DNA of 64,000 nt from Igneacidithiobacillus copahuensis (GTDB taxonomy: Bacteria; Pseudomonadota; Gammaproteobacteria; Acidithiobacillales; Acidithiobacillaceae): contig NZ_JAAXYO010000180.1 in the NCBI RefSeq assembly GCF_018854015.1, forward strand, positions 62,001 through 126,000, in the 5' to 3' direction. Below the pieces are notes generated by a model that worked only from the letters and a program-made list of their open reading frames with translations, searched no databases and had not been told where the DNA came from. Of the stretch, positions 44,463 through 53,199 are shown one piece after another (position 1 is the first letter of the stretch; each line of letters opens with the position of its first letter). Both the position numbers and the translations under genes were made by a program.

Positions 44463-47282
44463 ATGAGCGATTCCCTCGACCGCCCGTTTGCGCCGGCCGA
44501 CATCGAAAGTGCCTGTTATCAACTCTGGGAGGAGCAGCAGGTGTTCCGCCCACGCGGCGATGGCGCCCCCTACTGCATCATGCTGCCGCCGCCCAATGTT
44601 ACCGGCACCCTGCATATGGGTCATGCCTTTCAGGACACCCTGATGGACATCCTCATCCGCCGGGCACGGATGCAAGGGAAGCGCACGCTCTGGCAGCCCG
44701 GCACCGACCACGCCGGCATCGCCACCCAAATGCTGGTGGAACGCCGTCTGGAGGCGCAGGGGGAAAAGCGACATCAACTCGGACGCAGCGCCTTTCTGGA
44801 GAAGGTTTGGCAGTGGAAGGAAGAATCCGGCGGCAATATCAGCCGGCAGATGCGCCGCCTCGGCGCCTCCTGCGACTGGTCGCGGGAGCGCTTCACCCTG
44901 GACGAGGGACTCTCCCATGCCGTGACCGAGGTCTTCGTGCGGCTACACGAGGAGGGGCTGATCTATCGTGGCAAGCGCTTGGTCAATTGGGACCCGGTCT
45001 TGCAGACCGCGGTATCCGATCTCGAAGTCATCAGCAGCGAAGAGGCCGGTAAACTGTGGCACATCCGCTATTCTCTCAGTGACGGCTCCGGCAGCCTGGT
45101 GGTCGCCACCACCCGTCCCGAGACCCTGCTCGGCGATGTGGCGGTGGCCGTACACCCGGAAGATGAGCGCTATCGGGAGCTGATCGGCAAGACCCTGCGC
45201 CTGCCGATTACCGGGCGGGAAATCCCCATCATCGCCGACGACTATGTCGAGGCGGAGTTTGGCTCCGGCTGTGTCAAGATCACCCCAGCACACGATTTCA
45301 ATGACTATCAGGTCGGCCAACGTCACCATCTGCCGCTCCTCAACATCTTCACGCCCGACGCCCGCATCCGGGAAGAGATCGAAGTGGTCACTGGTCACAT
45401 CGATAACACGGCAATCCCCGCCGAGCTGCGTGGTCTCGACCGCTACGTCGCGCGCAAACGCCTTCTTGCCCTGCTCGCGGCAGAGGGAAGCCTGGTGCAG
45501 ATCGAGGAGCACCGCCTCATGATTCCCCGCGGTGACCGCTCCCAGGCGGTCATCGAGCCCTATCTGACCGATCAGTGGTATGTGCGCGTCGGACCCCTGG
45601 CCGAAGCGGCGACGGAGGTAGTGCGCGACGGCCGCATCCGCTTTGTGCCAGAAAACTGGTCCCGCACCTATTTCGACTGGATGGAGCGCATCGAAGACTG
45701 GTGCATTTCCCGGCAACTGTGGTGGGGGCACCAGATCCCTGCCTGGTACGGTCCGGACGGCAAGATCTTCGTCGCGCGTAGCGCCGAGGAAGCCCAGCGC
45801 AGCGCCGCCCAACACTATGGTATGCCGGTGCCCCTGGAACGCGATCCGGATGTGCTCGATACCTGGTTCAGCTCAGCCCTGTGGCCTTTCACCACCCTCG
45901 GCTGGCCCGAGCAAACGGCAGATCTGCAGGAATTCTATCCCACCTCGGTACTGGTGACTGGCTTCGACATCATCTTCTTCTGGGTCGCCCGCATGATCAT
46001 GATGGGCCAGCACTTCACTGGACAGGTTCCCTTCCACGAAGTTTATGTCCATGGTCTGATCCTCGACGGTGAAGGGCAAAAGATGAGCAAGTCGAAGGGC
46101 AACGTCCTCGACCCCATCGACCTCATCGATGGCATCGACGCCGAAGCCCTGGTGGCCAAGCGCACCCAAGGGCTGATGCAACCGCAAATGGCCGACAAGA
46201 TCGCCAAGACGACGCGCAAGGACTTCCCCGACGGTATCCCCGCCTTCGGTACCGATGCGCTGCGCTTCAGTTTTGCCAGCATCGCCACCCAGGGGCGTGA
46301 TCTACGCTTCGATCTCAAACGCGTAGAAGGTAATCGCAACTTCTGCAACAAGATCTGGAACGCCACCCGCTTTGCCCTGCTGCAGGTTCCCGACGATGCC
46401 GATCTGCAGGGCGAACGCGAGTTGCTCGCACCGGAGCGCTGGATCATCGGTCGCCTGCAGGAGGCCGAGGCCAGCGTCAATGACGCCATCGAACAGTATC
46501 GGTTTGCCGATGCCGCGCATGTCCTCTACCAGTTCTTCTGGAATGACTACTGTGACTGGTACATCGAACTCAGCAAGACCGTCCTGCGGCCGGAATCGGG
46601 CTTTTCAACAGCCCAAATCCGTGGCAGCCGCTATACCTTGCTCGCGGTTCTCGAAGCCGCTCTACGTCTGGCTCATCCCTTCCTGCCCTTCCTGACGGAA
46701 ACCCTCTGGCAACGGGTGGCAAAACGTCTGGGCAAGGAAGGAAACACGATCGCCCTGGCACCGTATCCAAAGGCAGACCTGCAGCGGGTAGATACGCAAG
46801 CCGATCAGGATCTCGACTGGCTAATGGGTTTCGTGGGGAGCCTACGCTCGATTCGTGGCGAGATGGATATCGCCCCCAGCCGCGAGCTACCGGTGCTTCT
46901 GCAAGCCGGCACGGACTGCGACCGTAAGCGTCTGCAGGACCTGCTGCCGTGGCTGCGGCAGCTGGCCCGTTGCACGGAGCCGCAGTGGCTGGCGCAGGGA
47001 ACCGAGGCACCGCCGGCAGCCCTGCAATTGCTCGGCGACTTGCGGATTTATGTACCGTTGGCGGGCCTCATCGATGTCGATGCGGAATATCAACGCCTGA
47101 GCAAGGAGGAAGCCCGGCTCCGGGCAGAGCGGGAAAAGGTGCAAGGTCGCCTGGCGCAACCGAGCTTTCGGGAACGTGCACCCACCGAGGTGGTTGCCAA
47201 GGAAGAGTTGCGGGTGCAGGAAATCAGCGCCGCGCTGCAGGAGCTGGCGGAACAACGCCAGCGACTGGACGCCTTGCGCTAG
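44463..47282 (+). CDS. valS: Valyl-tRNA synthetase
   Basis: 939 residues. Class I synthetase: the HIGH box is HMGH at 51-54, the KMSKS box is KMSKSKG near 540, the CP1 editing domain spans about 200-345, and a C-terminal coiled coil (about 870-939) reads EYQRLSKEEARLRAEREKVQ. Nine bases after the acidic protein. All landmarks are normal. Confidence 0.97.
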   Translation: MSDSLDRPFAPADIESACYQLWEEQQVFRPRGDGAPYCIMLPPPNVTGTLHMGHAFQDTLMDILIRRARMQGKRTLWQPGTDHAGIATQMLVERRLEAQGEKRHQLGRSAFLEKVWQWKEESGGNISRQMRRLGASCDWSRERFTLDEGLSHAVTEVFVRLHEEGLIYRGKRLVNWDPVLQTAVSDLEVISSEEAGKLWHIRYSLSDGSGSLVVATTRPETLLGDVAVAVHPEDERYRELIGKTLRLPITGREIPIIADDYVEAEFGSGCVKITPAHDFNDYQVGQRHHLPLLNIFTPDARIREEIEVVTGHIDNTAIPAELRGLDRYVARKRLLALLAAEGSLVQIEEHRLMIPRGDRSQAVIEPYLTDQWYVRVGPLAEAATEVVRDGRIRFVPENWSRTYFDWMERIEDWCISRQLWWGHQIPAWYGPDGKIFVARSAEEAQRSAAQHYGMPVPLERDPDVLDTWFSSALWPFTTLGWPEQTADLQEFYPTSVLVTGFDIIFFWVARMIMMGQHFTGQVPFHEVYVHGLILDGEGQKMSKSKGNVLDPIDLIDGIDAEALVAKRTQGLMQPQMADKIAKTTRKDFPDGIPAFGTDALRFSFASIATQGRDLRFDLKRVEGNRNFCNKIWNATRFALLQVPDDADLQGERELLAPERWIIGRLQEAEASVNDAIEQYRFADAAHVLYQFFWNDYCDWYIELSKTVLRPESGFSTAQIRGSRYTLLAVLEAALRLAHPFLPFLTETLWQRVAKRLGKEGNTIALAPYPKADLQRVDTQADQDLDWLMGFVGSLRSIRGEMDIAPSRELPVLLQAGTDCDRKRLQDLLPWLRQLARCTEPQWLAQGTEAPPAALQLLGDLRIYVPLAGLIDVDAEYQRLSKEEARLRAEREKVQGRLAQPSFRERAPTEVVAKEELRVQEISAALQELAEQRQRLDALR

Positions 47283-47303
47283 AAGAGCGTCGGAATTTCG
47301 GCC

Positions 47304-48686
47304 ATGCAGTCTGAGCGTCCTCAAAAAAGCTTCCCCCAGGAACGTCCGTACCCTCTGGAAATCCTCTTCGGCAAGGTGCTGACGCCTTTTGAGCAATTCC
47401 TTCGCCGCGCGACCGCCGGCGGCATAGTTCTTGTCGGCGTCACCGTACTGACCTTGATCCTCAGTAATTCCGCCCTGCATGATGCCTACCACCATTTCTG
47501 GCATCAGCATTTCAGTCTGCATTTTGGCGCTTGGAGCCTCGATCATGACCTGCAGGACTGGGTCAATGACGCACTGATGGCGGTTTTTTTCTTCGTAGTC
47601 GGCTTGGAGCTCAAGCGTGAATTGCTGGTGGGCGAACTGGCCAAAATCAGTGATGCCATCCTGCCCATCGTGGCGGCCGCTAGTGGCATGCTGGTTCCCG
47701 CCCTGCTCTACTCCCTTCTGAATGCCTCTGGCCCAGCCCATGCCGGTTGGGGTATCCCCATGGCGACGGATATCGCCTTTGCTATCGGCATTCTGGTGCT
47801 GCTGGCCTGGCGCGTGCCGCGCAATCTCATTATCTTCCTGACGGCCCTCGCCATTGCCGATGATCTGGGCGCGGTGCTCGTCATCGCCATATTCTATACC
47901 TCCCATATCGACGGCTGGGCGCTAGCCGTATCTGGGGGAATTTTCCTCGTTCTCCTGCTGCTCAACCAAGGGGGTATTCGCCGTCCCCTTCCCTACCTCT
48001 TGCTGGGAACTTTGCTTTGGTATTTTTTGCTGGTATCTGGCGTACACGCTTCGGTCGCTGGCATCCTGCTGGCAATGACCCTGCCAGCACGCGGCAAGGT
48101 GAGCCCTACGCAACTGCGCGATACCCTGCACGAGCAGGAGGAGAATCTGGGCCGGCTGCTGCGCGAGGAAGAGACCTTCGACCCCCTGATCAACCCCAAG
48201 CTCAGCCGACTCGCGGAAGAACTACGCCAGCAAAGCCGAGAAATGATTTCCCCGCAGCAACGCCTGGAGCACAATATCGGTCCCTGGGTAACCTTTGGGG
48301 TGCTACCCATCTTTGCCCTTGCCAATGCCGGGGTCGATTTTTCTCAAGTGAGCGGGGAAATGCTGTGGAGCACGGTGACTCTGGGCATCGTTCTTGGTTT
48401 GGTGCTGGGCAAATTCGTCGGCATCTCGCTTGTCAGTTGGCTCGCCGTGCGCCTGCGGATTGCTAAGCTCCCGCAAGGTGTTGCCTGGCGGCATCTGTTG
48501 GGAGCTGCCTGGCTGGCTGGTATCGGCTTCACGATGTCACTGTTCATCAGTCAGTTGGCCTTTACCCAGACAGAACTGCGGGAGGAGGCCAAGGTCGGAA
48601 TTCTGGCGGCCTCGTTACTGGCAGGGATCATCGGTCTTCTCTGGCTATGGGTAGCGAGCACAAGGAGAGAAAATGCTTCCGGCTGA
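47304..48686 (+). CDS. nhaA: Na+/H+ antiporter NhaA
   Basis: 460 residues, about 12 membrane segments. The key ion-binding pair Asp-Asp is in LAIADDLGAVLV near residue 180, and the SNS-like and DWVNDALMAVFFFVVGLELKRE motifs near 85 are clear. A cytoplasmic insertion about 275-325 (LREEETFDPLINPKLSRLA) is longer than in E. coli NhaA but common in the wider family. Exchanges Na+ for H+ to manage salt and pH. It overlaps nadC by 14 bases. Confidence 0.94.
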   Translation: MQSERPQKSFPQERPYPLEILFGKVLTPFEQFLRRATAGGIVLVGVTVLTLILSNSALHDAYHHFWHQHFSLHFGAWSLDHDLQDWVNDALMAVFFFVVGLELKRELLVGELAKISDAILPIVAAASGMLVPALLYSLLNASGPAHAGWGIPMATDIAFAIGILVLLAWRVPRNLIIFLTALAIADDLGAVLVIAIFYTSHIDGWALAVSGGIFLVLLLLNQGGIRRPLPYLLLGTLLWYFLLVSGVHASVAGILLAMTLPARGKVSPTQLRDTLHEQEENLGRLLREEETFDPLINPKLSRLAEELRQQSREMISPQQRLEHNIGPWVTFGVLPIFALANAGVDFSQVSGEMLWSTVTLGIVLGLVLGKFVGISLVSWLAVRLRIAKLPQGVAWRHLLGAAWLAGIGFTMSLFISQLAFTQTELREEAKVGILAASLLAGIIGLLWLWVASTRRENASG

Positions 48687-49500
48687 CATCACAGAATCCG
48701 TACAGCGCGCTTTGGCGGAAGATCTGGGCAGCGGCGACTTGAGCGCGGCACTCGTCGATCCACGGCAAGAATTACAGGCGCGGGTCATCAGTCGGGAGGC
48801 TGGGGTGCTTTGTGGCCAGCCCTATTTCGAAGCAGTCTGCATCCAGCTCAGTGCCGATCTGCGGGTGAACTGGAATGTGTCGGAGGGGGCCGAAATTGTC
48901 CCGAATCAGCCGCTCTGCGACATCCATGGTCCCGCCGCCGCACTCCTCAGTGCTGAGCGTAGTGCCCTGAATTTTTTGCAACTATTGTCAGCCACAGCAA
49001 CCCAGACCCGCGCCTTTGTGGAGCGTCTGCGGGGCAGCTCAACGCGTCTGCTGGATACTCGCAAAACGCTACCCGGCCTGCGTTTGGCACAAAAATATGC
49101 GGTGCGTGTGGGTGGCGGGTACAACCACCGCCTGGGACTCTTCGACGGCATCCTCATCAAAGAAAATCATCTGGCGGCCATCGGCGGTATTGCCCCGGCC
49201 ATCGCCCGCGCGCGCGCCTTGGCACCGGTGCTCACCCGCATCGAAGTCGAGGTCGAGACCCTCGAGCAACTGGACGAGGCAGTCGCTGCCGGTGCCGACA
49301 TGGTGCTTCTCGACAATTTTTCCGTACCCGCCCTGCGCGAAGCCGTGGCGCGCGTGGCTGGACGGATTCCCCTCGAGGCCTCGGGCAACATCTCCCTGGA
49401 CACGGTGGCGGCTGTCGCCGCCACCGGTGTCGATTATCTGTCCGTGGGAAGCATCACCCGCAACGTGCAAAGCCTGGATCTTTCGCTGCGCTATCTTTAG
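48673..49500 (+). CDS. nadC: Nicotinate-nucleotide pyrophosphorylase
   Basis: 275 residues. Quinolinate phosphoribosyltransferase in NAD synthesis. Signature residues: EDLGSGDLSAAL near 16-27, LSAERSALNFLQLLSA near 90, LDTRKTLPGLRLAQKYAV near 125, GGGYNHRLGLFDGILIKENHL near 147-167, and IEVEVETLEQL near 193. Starts inside the end of nhaA. A normal length for the family. Confidence 0.96.
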   Translation: MLPADITESVQRALAEDLGSGDLSAALVDPRQELQARVISREAGVLCGQPYFEAVCIQLSADLRVNWNVSEGAEIVPNQPLCDIHGPAAALLSAERSALNFLQLLSATATQTRAFVERLRGSSTRLLDTRKTLPGLRLAQKYAVRVGGGYNHRLGLFDGILIKENHLAAIGGIAPAIARARALAPVLTRIEVEVETLEQLDEAVAAGADMVLLDNFSVPALREAVARVAGRIPLEASGNISLDTVAAVAATGVDYLSVGSITRNVQSLDLSLRYL

Positions 49501-49571
49501 CCGCCGGTATACAAGTTGCTGTCGACTTGGTTATAGTTTGAAAGCTTCCACCACAACAGGAGTAGCTAGCT

Positions 49572-49862
49572 ATGAGTACGGAGACCCCCAAAATGAACCG
49601 CCGCGATTGGTTGCGCAAAAGTGCCTTGTTTGTTGGCGCGGCTACGGTCGCCCCACTGATCTTTACCAGCCCCGCTATGGCCGCCGACAAAATGGCCAAG
49701 GCGGCAGTGAACTATCGCGACAAGCCCAAAGGCTCGGAAATGTGCAGCAACTGTAAGCTATTCATTCCCGGTTCAACCCCAACTGCCATGGGTGAATGCA
49801 AGGCCGTGGCCGGCAAAATCGATCCCAAGGGCTGGTGCGACATCTACGTCCCCAAGGCCTGA
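49572..49862 (+). CDS. hip: High-potential iron-sulfur protein (HiPIP) with Tat signal
   Basis: 96 residues. A Tat signal (NRRDWLRK near 9-16, hydrophobic region to about 35) predicts export of the folded, cluster-bearing protein. Four cysteines (Cys58, 61, 75, 88 region: CSNCKLF, GECKAV, GWCDIY) match HiPIP spacing for a [4Fe-4S]3+/2+ centre. In acidophiles these carry electrons in the periplasm to a terminal oxidase. It is close to the sox genes but has its own leader and a GC-rich hairpin behind it. The closing GWCDIYVPKA resembles the Iro protein of A. ferrooxidans. Confidence 0.88.
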   Translation: MSTETPKMNRRDWLRKSALFVGAATVAPLIFTSPAMAADKMAKAAVNYRDKPKGSEMCSNCKLFIPGSTPTAMGECKAVAGKIDPKGWCDIYVPKA

Positions 49863-49869
49863 TCTGGTC

Positions 49870-49889
49870 GGGGCCGCCTCGCCGGCCCC
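49870..49889 (+). terminator. Possible terminator after HiPIP
   Basis: A 7-bp GC stem (GGGGCCG with CGGCCCC, 6-base loop) starts eight bases after the HiPIP stop. Only GTTGTT follows, not a clean T-run, so termination may be partial. Confidence 0.4.
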
Positions 49890-50071
49890 CGTTGTTCCCT
49901 GAGCAATGCCTCAGTGTTCCATTCGGTCCATCCCAAAGCCCCCTCCAGCCGCGTGCTAGGCGTCATTCTCTTCCTCAAGTCCCGCAGAGTAGAAACACCC
50001 ATCTGATTTTTATGAACTTTTTGTCTACGCGCTGATTCCGCCAGGAATTCCACTCCTTACGGCATACATAT

Positions 50072-50080
50072 TGCTACAAT
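50072..50080 (+). promoter_or_regulatory. Extended -10 element before the DUF302-sox genes
   Basis: TGCTACAAT at 50072-50080 fits an extended -10, 28 bases ahead of the start codon at 50108. The 245-base gap (49863-50107) is the longest between genes here and a natural place for sox regulation. No -35 or clear operator is visible; I see nothing else in it beyond the HiPIP hairpin. Confidence 0.4.
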
Positions 50081-50107
50081 GTTTATGTAACAATATTTGG
50101 AGTCTCT

Positions 50108-50632
50108 ATGAAGCGAATCGCCGCAGCTGTTTCCGCACTTGGTTTCTTTACTGTTTTTTCCGTAGCGCAGGTCTGCGCTGCTCCACTCTATGTGGAGAAG
50201 GTCGATCTCCCCGTTCACAGCACAATGGCCGAAATCTACAGCAATCTCCATGCTGCCGGTTACAAGATTGTCCTCAAGCTCAACATTCTCAAGCTCATCG
50301 AAGGCCAACAGAAGACCCTCAAGATTCCCGACTTTGATGCCGTTCATTTTACCGACGTGCGCGCCATCGTGTTTTGCAATCCCTATGATTTCAGTAAGTT
50401 GCTCAACACCTATTGGCCGAGTGCTGCTGCCTGCCCCCTCAATCTGACGGTGTTTGGACGCGGACAGAACAGTTACATCGTCTATGGCGAGCGTAGCGCC
50501 TACGCCAGCGACTCCAGCGCCAACAAAAAGGTCACGGAGGCGGTCGACAAGGGTGTCATCAAGGCTCTGCAGCAGATCCCCATGTCCCGCGAATTGCACA
50601 AGATCCCGGGCTGGGTTGCACCCGCGGCGTGA
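50108..50632 (+). CDS. Exported DUF302 protein at head of sox cluster
   Basis: 174 residues with a signal peptide (about 1-24, ending VCAAP). The mature protein has the DUF302 look: STMAEIYSNLHAAGYKIVLKLN near 39, FDAVHFTDVRAIVFCNP near 76, and a hydrophobic mid-region. Known in sox neighbourhoods of acidophilic sulfur oxidisers as the leading hypothetical gene. Two cysteines in the mature part. It has no SoxY-type GGCG end. No function is established. Confidence 0.78.
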   Translation: MKRIAAAVSALGFFTVFSVAQVCAAPLYVEKVDLPVHSTMAEIYSNLHAAGYKIVLKLNILKLIEGQQKTLKIPDFDAVHFTDVRAIVFCNPYDFSKLLNTYWPSAAACPLNLTVFGRGQNSYIVYGERSAYASDSSANKKVTEAVDKGVIKALQQIPMSRELHKIPGWVAPAA

Positions 50633-50704
50633 TGCGGACTGAGAAAACGCATTCGCTGACCTAACCCAGCGGTTTTGCCAAATACAGAAGAGGAGTTTTG
50701 CAAG

Positions 50705-52441
50705 ATGAATATCAGCCGCAGAGATTTCATGGCCATCATGGGCATTGCCGGAGCGAGCGGTTTTCTCGCACCTTCGGCGTTGGCTTCGAGCTGGGGGAGC
50801 GGAAACGATCCCTACGACATTCCCAAGTACGGCAATGTCACCCTGCTCCATATCACCGACACCCATGGCCAGCTACTTCCCGTCTGGTGGCGCGAACCGG
50901 GCACCAATATCGGCACTCGCAAGCAGCATGAATGGGGAGTGACGCCCCATCTGGTGGGCAATCACAAACTGGACTACTACGGCATCAAGGCAGGGACTCC
51001 AGAAGGGTACGCGCTGTCGTGTCTGGACTTTGATGCCTTGGCCCATAAGTACGGGAAGATCGGCGGTTACTCCCATATCGCCACCCTGGTGAAGCGCTAC
51101 CGCGAGCAGGTAGGTGCCGATCGCACCCTGCTCTTTGATGGCGGCGATGCCTGGCAGGGCTCGGCAACCAGCCTGTGGACGCGCGGCGAGGATATGGTCG
51201 GGGCGCAGAATTTACTGAAAGAAGACTATTTCGTTGGTCACTGGGAATTCACCTACGGTGCTGAACGAGTTGAGTATCTCTTAAAAAACAAACTCAAGGC
51301 CAAATTTCTCTCTCAGAATGTGTTCACCATTCCCTGGGATGAGCTGGTTTTTGACCCCTATGACATCCGTGAAGTCAATGGCGTAAAGGTGGCAGTAATC
51401 GGTCAATCATTCCCCTTCACACCGATCGCCAATCCTGCGTACTTCATTCCGAAATGGTCCTTCGGCATCCATCCTGAGCACATGCAGAAAATGGTCAATG
51501 AATGTCGAGAACAACACCACGCGGACGTTGTAGTGGTACTTTCTCACAATGGTGCTGATGTAGACAAAAAGATGGCTTCCCAGGTCAATGGGATCGATAT
51601 CATTCTGGGTGGACATACTCATGAAATCATGGGACCAAAGCCGGTAATGGTCAACAAGACGATTGTCATCAATACCAGCACCAATGGTAAATTCCTGGCA
51701 CGCTTTGACCTCGATGTCGGCAAGGGAAAACTGAAAGGTTGGCGCTTCCATTATTTACCCATTCTTTCGAACATGATTCCTGCAGACAAGGAAATGGACG
51801 AATATATCACCAAGGTCCGCGCACCCTATGCAAAGAAACTGGCGGAACCGATGGCGGTGAGCGAGAGCCTGCTCTACCGTCGCGACAATTTCAACGGCAC
51901 CTTCGATCAGTTGATCTGTAATGCGCTGCGCGAAGAAATGGATTGCGAGGCCGCTTTCTCTCCGGGCTTCCGCTGGGGCTATACCAAGCTCCCAGGCGAA
52001 ACCATCACCATGGAAGATGTCATGGGGCAAACCGCCATCACCTATCCGCAAGTGACCGTCACGGAATATACGGGAGCCGAACTGAAGAACGTCATGGAAC
52101 AGGTGGCGGACAACCTTTTCAATCCCGATCCCTATTACATTCAGGGTGGCGATATGATTCGGGTGGGAAATATTCAATATACCTTTGATCCCTCGGAAAC
52201 CATCAACAAGCGAATCTCCGATCTCCGTGTTGGCGGTAAGCTGGTGCACGCCAGCAAAAAATACAAAGTCGCTGGCTGGGCGGCTATGCAAAAGGTCGAG
52301 GGGACGCCGGTCTGGGATATTTTTGCGAAATGGCTGAAGGATCAGAAAACCGTCCGCGTCGACCATCGCGACCTGCCCGTGCTGACCAAAAATATGCGTG
52401 GAAATCCCGGTATTGCCTTTCCCAAGGAATATGAACTCTGA
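50705..52441 (+). CDS. soxB: Thiosulfohydrolase SoxB
   Basis: 578 residues from ATG at 50705, with GAGGAG upstream. SoxB hydrolyses sulfate from the SoxY-bound cysteine S-sulfonate using two manganese ions. The Tat signal is SRRDFMAIMG at 4-13. Metal-binding motifs are LHITDTHGQ (Asp52, His54), FDGGDAWQGS (Asp148), GHWEFTYG near 178-185 (the SoxB-specific HWE form of NHE), LSHNGAD near 280 and GGHTHEIMG near 302. The family's GGDTWQGS reads GGDAWQGS here. It follows the DUF302 gene after only 72 bases, and no soxYZ lies between. Confidence 0.96.
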   Translation: MNISRRDFMAIMGIAGASGFLAPSALASSWGSGNDPYDIPKYGNVTLLHITDTHGQLLPVWWREPGTNIGTRKQHEWGVTPHLVGNHKLDYYGIKAGTPEGYALSCLDFDALAHKYGKIGGYSHIATLVKRYREQVGADRTLLFDGGDAWQGSATSLWTRGEDMVGAQNLLKEDYFVGHWEFTYGAERVEYLLKNKLKAKFLSQNVFTIPWDELVFDPYDIREVNGVKVAVIGQSFPFTPIANPAYFIPKWSFGIHPEHMQKMVNECREQHHADVVVVLSHNGADVDKKMASQVNGIDIILGGHTHEIMGPKPVMVNKTIVINTSTNGKFLARFDLDVGKGKLKGWRFHYLPILSNMIPADKEMDEYITKVRAPYAKKLAEPMAVSESLLYRRDNFNGTFDQLICNALREEMDCEAAFSPGFRWGYTKLPGETITMEDVMGQTAITYPQVTVTEYTGAELKNVMEQVADNLFNPDPYYIQGGDMIRVGNIQYTFDPSETINKRISDLRVGGKLVHASKKYKVAGWAAMQKVEGTPVWDIFAKWLKDQKTVRVDHRDLPVLTKNMRGNPGIAFPKEYEL

Positions 52442-52452
52442 GGACATTCCCA

Positions 52453-53199
52453 ATGAAACTCCTGCCCGATCTGCCTTTCATCGAAAAGCTGCTATATACG
52501 GGGTTCATCTTTCTGGTCGGCCTTGGCCTCCTGTCAGCGGAGGCCTATACCTACTTCGTGATCCACGGTGCAGATGGCAAGCCCGGCATTTCGATGCAGG
52601 ATCTGGTCGTCCACTACTATGGCGACCGCAGCTCCAGCAAATTGCAGACCATGTTGCCAGCGATGATGTCCATGGCCCAGGTCCCCGCTGCGGAAAAACC
52701 GAAAATGCTGTCAGCGGTCAATCACTGGATCGCCAATGGCGAAAGTCGCACGGATTACGAAAAGAATGTGCGCCCATTGATCAACGCCTCGTGTCTGAAA
52801 TGCCACAGCATTGGCATGCCGGACATTGGCACTTTCGATTTGCTGAAAAAACAGGCCAAGGTCGATATGGGCATGCCCTACTCTGCCATGCTGATGAATG
52901 GCATGATTCATTTGACCACCCTGGGCGTGATCTTCTGGATTGCTGGCTGGATCTTTGCACGCACACGAAGCCCTAAGGGGGTAAAAGTTTTTTTCATCGC
53001 CATTCCCTTCCTGGCATTTTTCATCGACTTTGCCGGCTGGTTCCTGACCAAACAAAGCCCGGATTTCGTCTGGTTGGTATTGCTCGGCGGCATTTTTTCC
53101 TGTCCCGTGGTTCTCATCGGGATGGCCGTCAGCCTCTACCAAATCTGGCTACTGAAGGGTTCCGATCATGGCGATCGAGCACAGCCCCTCGCTTCCTGA
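52453..53199 (+). CDS. Membrane-anchored monohaem c-type protein of sox cluster
   Basis: 248 residues, 11 bases after soxB. An N-terminal membrane helix (about 12-35) leads to a periplasmic stretch with one haem motif, CLKCH (Cys114, Cys117, His118), then three more helices (about 145-168, 178-198, 203-230). I recognise no named family. Membrane cytochrome with one c-haem between soxB and resB suggests an electron acceptor from SoxXA passing electrons to quinone or oxidase, which is inference. It overlaps resB by 32 bases. A Met (GMPDIG) near the haem could be the sixth ligand. Confidence 0.75.
   Translation: MKLLPDLPFIEKLLYTGFIFLVGLGLLSAEAYTYFVIHGADGKPGISMQDLVVHYYGDRSSSKLQTMLPAMMSMAQVPAAEKPKMLSAVNHWIANGESRTDYEKNVRPLINASCLKCHSIGMPDIGTFDLLKKQAKVDMGMPYSAMLMNGMIHLTTLGVIFWIAGWIFARTRSPKGVKVFFIAIPFLAFFIDFAGWFLTKQSPDFVWLVLLGGIFSCPVVLIGMAVSLYQIWLLKGSDHGDRAQPLAS

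Noticed and set aside
50108..50632. Possible soxY
   Set aside because: The protein lacks the SoxY C-terminal GGCG motif and resembles DUF302 instead.
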